This document shows, in pieces, positions 9,001-15,042 of a DNA stretch of 25,936 nucleotides. The number at the start of each line of letters is the position of its first letter. The stretch's first letter is position 1. This DNA is from a virus, in the IMG/VR virus record IMGVR_UViG_3300025168_013920, positions 1 through 25,936 of that record; one strand, written 5' to 3'. Position numbers and translations under genes: made by a program. The notes below the pieces were generated by a model. It worked only from the letters and a program-made list of their open reading frames with translations. It did not search any database and was not told where the DNA came from.

Positions 9001-11668
9001 TATCTACAACAAGTGGGTTGCTCAGGCTAAGAAGGAACTGATTAACAAGTTTGTTAAAGCTGAAATGGATCGGCTTAACATTAGTTATGGTTCAACCCTT
9101 GCTGACGCAGCAACCCGGATCGCAATTAGCCGAGAGCTTTACCAGGACTCGATGCCTATTGCGCTGCCGTCTCGCCTCGCTGAATTAGTAGATGTTGTCC
9201 ATCCTGAAGGCACCTACCAAAACAGGGAGCTAACAGTTGTTTCGGCTAAGGACATTGCAAACACAATCCGAACTAACCCCGAAACAATTATTGAAGGCAT
9301 GAACGCTGAGCTTAAAGCAAACGGAAAGAAGGCACTGACTAACGAGCAGGTGCTCGAGCTTACCGGCAACAGACCCAGCGAAAAATACCCAGTGGAAGTA
9401 GGCTCTAAACTAGATCAGCTAGCAGCAAAGCTAGAAAAATATGAAAGCCCTCAGTCTCTCGCAAAGAACGACGCTGAGCTTTACAATAAGTTTGCTGATG
9501 CCTTTGCGATGAAAGACCAGGATTTATCTATGCCTGCCTTCCTTGCGCCGGATGGAAACTGGGTAACATCCCCACTAAAAGAAGCTGCTTACACTGGGGC
9601 TAAGAACAAAAGAACAGGGCTTGATACTTCGATCCAAGAGTTTGCATCTGATGGTGCAATGGGATCGTTTATGCACCCTGATTGGATGGAGTCTGTTGCG
9701 TTTAACGCTCAGCTATTTGATGCCATGTCATCTATGAATACATGGAACTCCATAATGAAAGGCAACGTTACCTTTGGTGCAATGCTTACCCATCTTGGTA
9801 ACACTTTAAGCCACTCACTAGCTGCCGCCCTGCACCGTGGTCAGAACCCTATTAGCTTATATAACGATGTTGCTATGACAGCATGGGCATTTAGGGCTTG
9901 GTCAAGAGAAAAGTCTGGCTTTGCTAACAAAGCATCAGGCATTAAGGATGCTGGTCGCTGGTTTGATCGAGACGCCTTTGAAGCTTTAGATGCTTACGCA
10001 AGCCTAAAGAACTTAGACTTTATTTCAGTAGAAAATGTGAAGCCTATTTTTGGTGGCGACTCACTACCAGGCAAAGCCTTTGGTTTAAAAGAAAAAGCTT
10101 TAAAGAAGCTGTATCAAATGGAGGACAACGCACCCCGTTTGTTTGAGGCGGTAAGCGAGTACAAATCAATTACCAAGGACCTTTCAAAGCTAAAGGATGG
10201 TGAGTTCTTAGAGCTTCAGACAAGCCGCAATGGTTACGCTGTAATCACCAAGCGAGGAGAAAGGTTTATGCAGGGTGGTAGAGAGCTAAACCAGCAGGGC
10301 CTAAGAAAGCTCAAGGTTAGCCAGGCTATGTGGCGTGCATCCAACCGAGTTGTTAACTACTCGCACATTCCTCGCTTCATTAAAGAGATGCGAATTGGGA
10401 ACATGGGAATGCTTGCTACCTTTATCAGCCCATTCATTAGCTTTCCTTATCTTGCTTTGGATATTCCCTACGTTAAGAAAGGTATCTTAGCTGGTACCCT
10501 GTTTGATGGAGGCATGAATTCTCGAGGCAAAACAAACAGCGTTGATATTCTAACATCTAGATCAAGGCAGGATACACTTAGGGCTGTTCGGGTTGGCGCT
10601 TACGGTATGGCAATGGCTGGCATTGCTCATCCGAATACCAACGACCTCCAGGAAATGAACAGGTTTAAACAGGAGCCGGGCTCTGTATCTAGTGCTCTAG
10701 TTAGAAGCACACCAAACCATAATGTTATCCAGACCTGGCGCTGGAACAATGCCAACCAATTTGAAATGACTTTCCTTGCACTAGAAAATATCCTGGCTGC
10801 TCAAGCGTGGATAGCTAGTGGGTACCTTGAGGCTACTGATGGTGGTTTGTTTGGCTCGAAGAAGCCAAACAAAACCATGCGTTATTTCCAGCGAGCTACA
10901 GCAGAAGGAAGAGTCTTAACTCCGAAAGATATTACTCGACTCGGCGCTTTGTCTGGCAACTTTTGGTTGAGACCTTTGGTTAAAATGCTTTACTCTGATG
11001 ACTCGGGTCGATCTAAAGGCTGGCTTGATTTACCAGCTGCTCTTGATGGGTTAGCTGGCGCTCTAATCGGAACAGACAATTGGTCCTTTGCTAAAACAGC
11101 AGCCCCCCTTGCAGGCTACTCTCCAAAGGGGCAATTCTCTAGCTACCGTTCTTTGATTGATGACCTAGAAAGAACTGACCAGCTTCAGTTTGAAAAGCTA
11201 AACCCTCAACAGCAGATGGACTTTATGCTTGAGCATTTTGTCGAGGGCATTAGCCGTGTCTACTTTAGAAGTAGAAAGATTCTAGAGAACGACAAGCAAA
11301 TCAATCAGGCAACTCGCAATCTTCTAACCGGCATTCGGGGTGGAATGATTAACGGGCTAGATAAACAAATCAAAGAATCGACCAATGAAACAGAGCGCCG
11401 AAAACTTCAGTCTTTAAGGACACTTGTGGACCGCTCAATAAAAAAATATGCTAAAGCGCAGGGCGATTTCTATCGGAAGCTGAGAGATGTTGAAGCTTAC
11501 CGTGGAGTTGTATCTAAAGATAAGCTAGCTAAGGACAAAGGATACAACCTTAAACTGCGGCTGCTTCAAGGTGCTCGAGGCGCAAAAGAAGATGCAAGAC
11601 AGACTCTTGATCGAGAGCAGCAACAAATAAAACAGCGTGCCAAAGCAGCACGAGAAAGAGTGAAATAA
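3011..11668 (+). CDS. Giant internal virion / polyvalent-type protein (2885 aa)
   Basis: GTG start with GGAG seven bases upstream, overlapping the previous stop. At 2885 residues it takes a third of the window. The N-terminal 300 residues are acidic with hydrophobic patches (near residues 85-105 and 320-335); the middle is low-complexity, charged and helical, with a coiled-coil stretch of Lys/Glu/Ala/Gln near residues 1235-1400. The region from ~2240 to ~2490 resembles the C-terminal part of phage large polyvalent proteins (LPD38-like): MLTHLGNTLSHS, then LYQMEDNAPRLF, then RASNRVVNYSHIPR followed by the hydrophobic segment FISPFISFPYLALDIPY. The last 250 residues are a charged helix bundle. 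I see no polymerase, protease or nuclease motif. By size and neighbours it is probably ejected with the DNA and may form or line a conduit through the envelope. The family match is from memory of motifs, so moderate. Confidence 0.8.
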   Translation: MVKVPSPDFVDPYEVQEEERSRIAGRPTRIEGLPDTLPEETAPEKVTQAQAQVNEWDQVENTQPEPAPEPVDYSWARKFGSGVPGFIYGAGTGLAHGAQALGVLPTGGNIDLYFNYFTDDNFYQKLNSAPSRKTFLELLAYNKGRGFAEEVDKQDKDFAKAVTARPPQNLLEYGYPGTTFHRELPGQDEEKTFLTEALGLYIDEGFKNSPLYKASPVYWDTLEAEGNPEFDQMVSLYDESYELKRRTEYPEYNTVFEGYQGFVDHSIQLAQQDAGWWQGVKQDFTMMGAGTWEFLLTGSGFGEDKVNETPWESSKKMGAHLTGGLLGAVLAAVEPDRGGAVFPEGMPLIGGARMPAGFRKPMIILGLAGPKIMNIVRGKISKAQAKRVAEFRKKDPAFDAMLRKFEMGEAAYPKASQLPPQVRYGKALNKLDQATGIPSQIGRALEAPITKAVKIGDDGIARPRLPMRTNKKVLKGKKEPSFGEPVPGAPRQMQWGDLTSSLLHGAGMWVWTGAPELGFLNPGLRLAHSALQNNNFYNGALNKMRAKFQRSWENTTEDTPTADRMSFFHHKIQDMARETRGAEFVSQAKQQAKDGTPPEWTPMPDVEYLAQERPGEVVMGGVFDPQRQPEARTLTPRIVAVKGPPLKGGDPVTPAEVPTQRQAQPQKRFTLEQLREKADLDFPLYDFPESTQRRPGFGEPINAGTAAPERPPAYSVQLGQGGYDVVNVMSKTTAQGIENARMIPAMKQAAQSYIKDMQDGIALLKKAIAKDKVEAPGRKGTWAKANKRRRQEIAYLESSINAIETAVREISETLGREAETSSGLQQLFAETKFASRGTKESINKSIEQAAPIADQSGVAGVEVFAFKDLIWESARDILEAENEALLTRQASVLKKLEVAHGRRAVANALNESRKEGTADLTPDGTIIEGTPLARLVQEGAPVRRTRPQGDYARQDKRGAPDPSEWTLDRDGRPIKEDTYYAWETLAEEVPVSEGAVWLLDSKGRPILRESMDVTKGNPDALSTPDFLAKLDEGKMRPKRNVAPGPRSQRAKEIDTFFDESKSALEELSFQDLAKKAGELGLLVKKPKKKTLVEWKGTARATEPQLTIDPKTGQFIKRSKVTSAQDVAVYEIGNESFTIDAAGRAKLIDKIARLEASEKAFAPEVIPETAAAKTAPKEFNSFNTLEAFNKRKEEGFYKGDGAASKQYKDWTRVIDQEGLLWDVEKGKWYKPKEALALESAAQKRANEQGLAKERATIKAEQSVARAEQGLSFAKQKAANILDEVNKRSQQQQEYLGRPRSTRAKAVIARTRTANKERDYAASEQAKAKDLVNKAEQRLKAAKENLRKEQQQPVATEPRKAEATTQRAGIPEDPKQTFKNKAEADRLAREQKAEDAAVAETGGPAKQTAKQVYYKTQFDLLTNRSLRGEQVGLDMYNLMRGLAKEPDIQRAKTGEFTGVPFDAKQGTTKLKMFKSALSYMPEGLGTKGKTTDPTRYPNARAEVEAYIKGEMPRDLLAKEKRTVDRFGEQLNKDINRIDEAFIEGKITPDERVSSLADLLKQLDEDIMEGLREVSDEYLGDKNRAEPALEGFKRRDTSRKKPRFARSVVGRYALRRAESKMQPPPKGMSVVEAKGVKSLPGITTKKRGPGIARRLHAKEVIPLLESARLSLENAQTQNVSIPRTREYILTKEVNKILEGREATSGSNQFKQMVAQARDAYGKNQPLTQLLERAYESSMSMPEKFVFERVIRSLEADTGKIYQGIQRVFHNKKTLKAELARANEVKPDVPAMEVDITSTQKGSPLKESKPPTVGFRQDFPSIGDVPMPQWLKSELQRTRLKFEDKAGMSPAQSNAFLASIMDAFSDGISLLASPTAKKYAAEGAIRAIEQQLGRPLNKAENARLTKAFNDYLQQFDRPFEGRSSLAEYADAPDYSSPAALARSVIRKIPSNFLIKGKDGAVLATVNPGKIFFNELSSLRKRDAKGKANKDLKKIQDEAYQVIYNKWVAQAKKELINKFVKAEMDRLNISYGSTLADAATRIAISRELYQDSMPIALPSRLAELVDVVHPEGTYQNRELTVVSAKDIANTIRTNPETIIEGMNAELKANGKKALTNEQVLELTGNRPSEKYPVEVGSKLDQLAAKLEKYESPQSLAKNDAELYNKFADAFAMKDQDLSMPAFLAPDGNWVTSPLKEAAYTGAKNKRTGLDTSIQEFASDGAMGSFMHPDWMESVAFNAQLFDAMSSMNTWNSIMKGNVTFGAMLTHLGNTLSHSLAAALHRGQNPISLYNDVAMTAWAFRAWSREKSGFANKASGIKDAGRWFDRDAFEALDAYASLKNLDFISVENVKPIFGGDSLPGKAFGLKEKALKKLYQMEDNAPRLFEAVSEYKSITKDLSKLKDGEFLELQTSRNGYAVITKRGERFMQGGRELNQQGLRKLKVSQAMWRASNRVVNYSHIPRFIKEMRIGNMGMLATFISPFISFPYLALDIPYVKKGILAGTLFDGGMNSRGKTNSVDILTSRSRQDTLRAVRVGAYGMAMAGIAHPNTNDLQEMNRFKQEPGSVSSALVRSTPNHNVIQTWRWNNANQFEMTFLALENILAAQAWIASGYLEATDGGLFGSKKPNKTMRYFQRATAEGRVLTPKDITRLGALSGNFWLRPLVKMLYSDDSGRSKGWLDLPAALDGLAGALIGTDNWSFAKTAAPLAGYSPKGQFSSYRSLIDDLERTDQLQFEKLNPQQQMDFMLEHFVEGISRVYFRSRKILENDKQINQATRNLLTGIRGGMINGLDKQIKESTNETERRKLQSLRTLVDRSIKKYAKAQGDFYRKLRDVEAYRGVVSKDKLAKDKGYNLKLRLLQGARGAKEDARQTLDREQQQIKQRAKAARERVK
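4936..4962. repeat. G/C palindrome inside the giant gene
   Basis: GGGT, seven C, TTAA, eight G, ACCC: a nearly perfect hairpin of 11 pairs around the self-complementary TTAA. It is read in frame as ...VKGPPLKGGDPV... near residue 645 of the giant protein, in a proline-rich linker. The core (C-run, T/A tetramer, G-run) is shared with the hairpins at 15319-15338 and 21971-21988, which lie between genes. Confidence 0.85.
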
Positions 11669-11790
11669 TGCCTAAGACTATTGTTCAGTATATTGGACCA
11701 GGCAACGTGCGGCATGAGATCATCGTGCTTGATGAAGAGCCCGCAAAGAAAGCAGCGAAGAAAAAAGCTGAGCCGAAGAAGAAGAAGTGA
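11668..11790 (+). CDS. Small lysine-rich protein (40 aa)
   Basis: Begins at an ATG overlapping the stop of the giant gene (TAATG) and ends at a TGA that overlaps the GTG of the next gene (GTGA), so it sits in a tightly coupled chain, which is the main reason to believe it. The first 24 residues (MPKTIVQYIGPGNVRHEIIV) could form a small beta structure; the last 16 are almost entirely Lys, Ala and Glu/Pro, ending EPKKKK. Similar short proteins with a beta N-terminus and a K/A-rich tail are common between phage structural genes, but no function can be given. A DNA-binding tail is possible. Confidence 0.65.
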   Translation: MPKTIVQYIGPGNVRHEIIVLDEEPAKKAAKKKAEPKKKK

Positions 11791-12449
11791 ATCCGTTTCT
11801 TCTACAGCCAGTACCCACCGGTGACGCATCCGCTCGCTACGAGCGGCTGAGTCACGGTAGCACGACATGGCACGACCTGATGCCGACGCCTGCTAATGGG
11901 ACAGATGGCACGACTGGCGCTGCGTTTACCTGGCCTAACTTCAATGGCGAAAGCTTCGTCACGATTGGCAACCCTGCAAAGCTAAACTTTGCCGGGGCCT
12001 TTACTCTTTGCACTTGGGCCTACCAAGACTCCGGTGTCCCTCATCAGGGAACTGAATTTTTTATTGGTAAAGATGGCGGGCTCGGCCGAGATGTAGGTTT
12101 AACGTCGGCTGATAATGCAAACGACATTAAAGGCTTTGTCTTTGAGGGCGGCTTTGCGGCTGCTCAGTATACCGGTTCAGGCCCTGGCGCTTTTTATTAC
12201 TTGGTCTTTGTTAACGAAGGGCCAGGCAACAATCTGAAGTTGTATGTTGACGGGATTCTTCGAGCCACTAACACAGGAAAAGGCGTAGAAGAAAGTTGGT
12301 CAGCAGGGACGGCTTGGGAGTTTGGCCGAGACCAAGCACCTGATAATTACCTTACGGGTATTCTTGACACCGGCCGCTTTTACTCCAGAGCTTTAAGCCC
12401 CGACGAAATACTTAGAGACTATCATGCCGGCAAGCCGGCGCATCCATAG
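11787..12449 (+). CDS. LamG / concanavalin-like jelly-roll protein
   Basis: 220 residues from a GTG that overlaps the previous TGA. The body shows the LamG-like (Laminin_G_3, PF13385) pattern: GAFTLCTWAYQDSG near residue 70, then alternating strands, YYLVFVN, LKLYVDGILRATNTG near residue 150, and the closing block LDTGRFYSRALSPDEILRDY, the usual 'greatly simplified ...yn.ALs.eEI..ly' end of these domains. The family is a 12-14-strand jelly roll that often binds sugars. In phages such domains occur in head decorations, tail fibres or other exposed virion proteins, so a host-surface or carbohydrate-binding role is plausible. No signal peptide is visible. Fold call is solid; role is inferred. 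Confidence 0.85.
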   Translation: MNPFLLQPVPTGDASARYERLSHGSTTWHDLMPTPANGTDGTTGAAFTWPNFNGESFVTIGNPAKLNFAGAFTLCTWAYQDSGVPHQGTEFFIGKDGGLGRDVGLTSADNANDIKGFVFEGGFAAAQYTGSGPGAFYYLVFVNEGPGNNLKLYVDGILRATNTGKGVEESWSAGTAWEFGRDQAPDNYLTGILDTGRFYSRALSPDEILRDYHAGKPAHP

Positions 12450-12457
12450 GAAAAAGA

Positions 12458-12736
12458 ATGAGCTTTTTAAATAAGAACAATCCCGTCTGGTCATCATCAA
12501 CGACGACCACACTTGTTACGATCAGCGGTAAGTTTGATACCATTGCCGGCCGAGACGGAACAACGATCGTATCTAATCACGGTCCTGTTAATCTTTATGT
12601 TGGTACTGTAGAGCATCCCACTACGGGTATCCTGCTTCAGCCTGGCGCAGCACTAACCCTAGCTATGCAGCCTGGCGTTACCATTTATTTAAATGATAAC
12701 AGCCAAACAGCAGTCTATACCCTTGTGGAATTCTGA
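12458..12736 (+). CDS. Small beta-rich protein, possible virion component
   Basis: 92 residues, ATG preceded by AGGA at a good distance, stop TGA overlapping the next ATG by one base (TGATG). The sequence alternates short hydrophobic strands with Thr/Gly/Asn turns (TTLVTISGKFDTIAG, VNLYVGTVEHPTTGILLQPG, LTLAMQPGVTIYLND), with no helices expected and no Cys. This looks like a compact beta-sandwich or barrel of the kind used in capsid decoration or tail proteins. I do not recognise a family. Its place beside the LamG protein favours a structural role over lysis. Confidence 0.75.
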   Translation: MSFLNKNNPVWSSSTTTTLVTISGKFDTIAGRDGTTIVSNHGPVNLYVGTVEHPTTGILLQPGAALTLAMQPGVTIYLNDNSQTAVYTLVEF

Positions 12737-13131
12737 TGACACCCGGCTGGCCTCCAAATTTCAGTCCGTTCGAGTTCCGTTGCAAGTGTTGCGGGACCAT
12801 TGGGAACGAGCATACCGCACGTCATCTGGCGTGGGAACTGCAACGTATCAGGGAACTGGTAGGCCCGCTGAAGATCAACAGTGCGTACCGATGCCCGAAG
12901 CACAACAAGAAGGTAGGCGGAGCATTCCAAAGCCTGCATCTTGAGAGCATGGCAGCGGACCTAGTTGCCACAGAGATTACGCCCGACAAGCTACAGGACA
13001 CGATCCTTGGCTTGATGGAACACAACCGCATTCCCAATGGTGGGCTTGGAAGGTACAACACCTTCACTCACTACGACATTAGATTAACCCCAGCACGCTG
13101 GGACCATAGGAGCAATCAAAATGAAACGTGA
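12736..13131 (+). CDS. M15-type zinc peptidase (endolysin candidate)
   Basis: 131 residues, the size of single-domain phage M15_3-like (PF08291-type) peptidases, which cut D-Ala-containing peptide cross-links in peptidoglycan. The core INSAYRCPKHN (residues 47-57), then VGGAFQSLHLESMAADL and finally THYDIR give the expected zinc ligands H68, D75 and H112, with D114 in the closing block. The N-terminus has the FRCKCCG cysteine patch often seen in this group. The usual Gly after the first zinc His (HxxG) is replaced (HLES). There is no signal peptide or cell-wall-binding domain, so a holin would be needed for access, and a holin-like gene lies one gene downstream. Start ATG overlaps the previous TGA. 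Confidence 0.9.
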   Translation: MTPGWPPNFSPFEFRCKCCGTIGNEHTARHLAWELQRIRELVGPLKINSAYRCPKHNKKVGGAFQSLHLESMAADLVATEITPDKLQDTILGLMEHNRIPNGGLGRYNTFTHYDIRLTPARWDHRSNQNET

Positions 13132-13447
13132 ATTTATAGCTGACAGCGTTCTTAAAGCAAGGGCTGCTGGCAGAATGCTAGCAGAAAAACGCAAAGGACC
13201 CAGAGGAAAAAGCAACACTCGCCGCTATGAGGACATGGGTGACAATGACGGCATGCAAGATGCTGTAAACCCTAAGCCTAAATTCAGAGTTAGCAATGTA
13301 GAAGACCCCAAGAAGATCAAGCGCAAGGCTAAGCCTAAAGCAAAAGATCCCAAACGAGGGCTTAAGCCAGGCGAGATGCGGGGAACTTCAGCACAACGAA
13401 AGCGCACACTCGAAGCCACTAAACAAAAACGACGGAGTAGTTACTAA
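13121..13447 (+). CDS. Highly basic small protein (108 aa)
   Basis: ATG overlaps the end of the peptidase gene by 11 bases and has GGAG eight bases upstream; its last base is the first base of the next ATG. The C-terminal two thirds are dominated by Lys, Arg and Pro (KIKRKAKPKAKDPKRGLKPG), with a short acidic island YEDMGDNDGMQDA in the middle. No membrane segment, so it is unlikely to be a lysis protein in spite of lying between the peptidase and holin genes. It could bind nucleic acid or packaged DNA. No family recognised. Confidence 0.75.
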   Translation: MKREFIADSVLKARAAGRMLAEKRKGPRGKSNTRRYEDMGDNDGMQDAVNPKPKFRVSNVEDPKKIKRKAKPKAKDPKRGLKPGEMRGTSAQRKRTLEATKQKRRSSY

Positions 13448-13668
13448 TGGATAAGATGAAGAGTCGTAAGCTGTGGCTGTCTATACTGGCAGCAGTTCTC
13501 CCTTTGATTGCTAAGCATTTCTTTCCTAGCTTGCCAACCGAAGCCATCCTTGCTTCAGTGCTTGGCGCTGTGTCTGGTGTGATGGGCATCAGCATGGAAG
13601 ATGTAGCTAAGCAGAAGCGGGCTGCCCTGGAGGCAGCCGCTTCCTCTGCAAAAAAGCCCTCAGAATAA
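13447..13668 (+). CDS. Holin-like small membrane protein
   Basis: 73 residues: a basic start (MDKMKSRK), a hydrophobic segment WLSILAAVLPLIAKHF, a short turn with Pro (FPSLPTE), a second hydrophobic segment AILASVLGAVSGVMGI, then a charged helical tail ending in KKPSE. Two membrane segments and a basic or charged end are the class II holin layout. The protein would make lesions in the inner membrane at a set time and release the neighbouring peptidase. The start ATG overlaps the end of the basic-protein gene. A membrane protein of another role cannot be excluded, but the lysis context supports the call. Confidence 0.75.
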   Translation: MDKMKSRKLWLSILAAVLPLIAKHFFPSLPTEAILASVLGAVSGVMGISMEDVAKQKRAALEAAASSAKKPSE

Positions 13669-13674
13669 TACCCC

Positions 13675-13851
13675 CTGTTATACTACGCCCTGGCGATAGC
13701 GGCGGCCTTGATCTTTCTCTTAGTGGGAATGATCATCGGTGGGACGCTGGTGCTGCTGTTAGACATACGCTCGGACGAGACTTCGATCTCACCGCACAAC
13801 TGTCAGCCGGAGCCAAGTGGGGCGGAGCCACCGATTGGCAAGGAACCGTAG
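13675..13851 (+). CDS. Putative single-TM small protein with non-standard start
   Basis: In the same frame as the holin and only two codons beyond its TAA, a 58-residue frame runs to TAG. It opens with a long hydrophobic stretch (LLYYALAIAAALIFLLVGMI, then GGTLVLLL) followed by a short polar tail with one Cys and several Pro (HNCQPEPSGAEPP). The first usable starts are CTG at 13675, TTG at 13708, GTG at 13723 and ATG at 13729, all without a clear ribosome site; the last three would cut into the membrane segment. Translation could come from reinitiation after the holin stop or from stop readthrough. The position and layout recall inner-membrane spanins, but the tail is very short. Low confidence that this exact frame is expressed alone. 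Confidence 0.4.
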   Translation: MLYYALAIAAALIFLLVGMIIGGTLVLLLDIRSDETSISPHNCQPEPSGAEPPIGKEP

Positions 13852-13871
13852 GGATGAAGTGGAGATGGTAA
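13677..13871 (+). other. Second open frame overlapping the TM frame (beta-strand-like)
   Basis: A frame shifted by -1 relative to the TM frame is open from 13611 to TAA at 13869-13871 and reads, from about 13677, as alternating polar/hydrophobic residues: LDLSLSGND, WDAGAAVRHTL, FDLTAQLSAGAKW, WQGTVGMKWRW. Alternation ending in a terminal aromatic is typical of outer-membrane beta strands. No ATG, GTG or TTG opens it before its last five codons. It may be the second half of a frameshifted product whose first half is the TM frame, an embedded overlapping gene as in Rz/Rz1 pairs, or chance. Confidence 0.35.
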
Positions 13872-13872
13872 A

Positions 13873-14157
13873 ATGAGACGCTCACCTGCGATGGGGTCTT
13901 ATGGGCTGCCTGTACCTGGAAGCTCATCCGGCACACGACCAAGGAAGAAGGTTCGGTTTACCAGGACCAAATCTAAAGCTAGAGAAGAAGCAGCAAAGAA
14001 CAAAGCCAAACTCAAAAAGCTTGAAGAGCGCATGAGAAAGCTTAAAGTTATAGGCAAAGACCAGAAGATTTCAAAGAAGCTCAAGCCTGAGCAGTTTGAA
14101 AAAGGTGTAGATAAAAGTAAACATGATCACCGACGCTTTCGGTATGATCGCGAATAA
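13873..14157 (+). CDS. Basic protein A with MRRSPxxGxYGLPV N-terminus
   Basis: 94 residues, ATG one base after the end of the beta-like frame, with GGAG upstream. The first 14 residues (MRRSPAMGSYGLPV) match those of the next gene, after which the two proteins are unrelated. The rest is Lys/Arg-rich; residues ~30-60 (KAREEAAKNKAKLKKLEERM) look like a coiled-coil helix. Net charge is strongly positive. No enzyme motif or membrane segment. The shared tag suggests that both proteins are handled by the same partner, for example for incorporation into the particle or cleavage by a protease; this is inference. Confidence 0.8.
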   Translation: MRRSPAMGSYGLPVPGSSSGTRPRKKVRFTRTKSKAREEAAKNKAKLKKLEERMRKLKVIGKDQKISKKLKPEQFEKGVDKSKHDHRRFRYDRE

Positions 14158-14172
14158 CACGGAGAGAATAGC

Positions 14173-15042
14173 ATGAGACGATCACCAGTTTTAGGAGATT
14201 ACGGGTTGCCTGTTGGGGGCGCTTCTCGTGGGGGCCGGGCTTCTGTCCGCTCAAAGTCTTCAGGGAAAGCTGCGGCTACAAAAGGCAAGATTGCTATTAA
14301 GTATGGTAAGGCCGGCACTCATAGGGGTGTTAAGTTTGATAAGCCCACTAAACATTCCAGCACTAAAGAAGTCTTTAAAGATTCTGACGTGCGCCGACAA
14401 GCTGCTAGCCGAGGGATGGGTCGCTACCTACGAGAAGGATTAAACATTACTGAACGCACCAGGATGCGACAGTTTGCAAAGAAGTTTAATACAGACAAAG
14501 GGATCATGCGCCAAAGCTCTACGATGCAGGAGCGCACAGCTTTCCTAGATAATATGAGGCGCTCAGGTGCTAAGGTATCTAAGAACATGAAGGAGTGGGT
14601 TAAGCTGGGCGCACGAACCAAGCCAACCATAAATGAAAAAGCGGATGTTAATAGAGCACCAGATGCCTGGAGCAAAAGAAGAAGAAGGCAAAACATTATC
14701 AAGGGTCGCCAGGCTCGGGAAAGAGACAACGTTAGAGAAGCTTCTGAGGCTAGAAGCGAACGAGTTGGACGTGTCCGCAAGCAAATGGTTGAAGCTGCTA
14801 AAAAATCTGGTGGTGATGAGCGAGTCCGGACCCGCAGTCCTAAAGTCAAAGGGAAGAAAGCACTTGGCTTTGATAAGCAGATGGATAGCCAAGCAGCTAA
14901 AAGCCCAAGCGGAACCGCTAAGCTTGCAGTACGCAAGCGCTTAGGCAAAGCACAGGCCGGCAAGCAAAAGGCTCAGAAGGCTATGGCGCGAACGTCTTCG
15001 GCTGATAGGACACGCAAGGGCGGCTTTAGTTTCTATGATTAA
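14173..15042 (+). CDS. Basic protein B with MRRSPxxGxYGLPV N-terminus (289 aa)
   Basis: 289 residues, ATG with GGAG (cggagagaatagc) upstream, 15 bases after basic protein A. It begins MRRSPVLGDYGLPVGG, echoing its neighbour, then a Gly/Ser/Arg linker, and stays highly basic to the end (SKRRRRQNIIKGRQARERDN; KAQAGKQKAQKAMA). Residues ~70-150 have mixed hydrophobic content (RGMGRYLREGLNITERTRMR) and may fold into a small helical domain. I recognise no family. A protein with this charge and a late-gene position could condense or accompany packaged DNA. It ends FSFYD and overlaps the next gene by eight bases. Confidence 0.8.
   Translation: MRRSPVLGDYGLPVGGASRGGRASVRSKSSGKAAATKGKIAIKYGKAGTHRGVKFDKPTKHSSTKEVFKDSDVRRQAASRGMGRYLREGLNITERTRMRQFAKKFNTDKGIMRQSSTMQERTAFLDNMRRSGAKVSKNMKEWVKLGARTKPTINEKADVNRAPDAWSKRRRRQNIIKGRQARERDNVREASEARSERVGRVRKQMVEAAKKSGGDERVRTRSPKVKGKKALGFDKQMDSQAAKSPSGTAKLAVRKRLGKAQAGKQKAQKAMARTSSADRTRKGGFSFYD

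Noticed and set aside
3011-11668. Virion RNA polymerase (N4-type) as identity of the giant protein
   Set aside because: I found no T7-family polymerase motifs; the only recognisable region is the LPD-like C-terminal part.
14424-14963. Minus-strand 179-residue frame opposite basic protein B
   Set aside because: Hydrophobic, Leu/Ser-rich content is the expected antisense image of a Lys/Arg-rich gene; no ribosome site or operon context.
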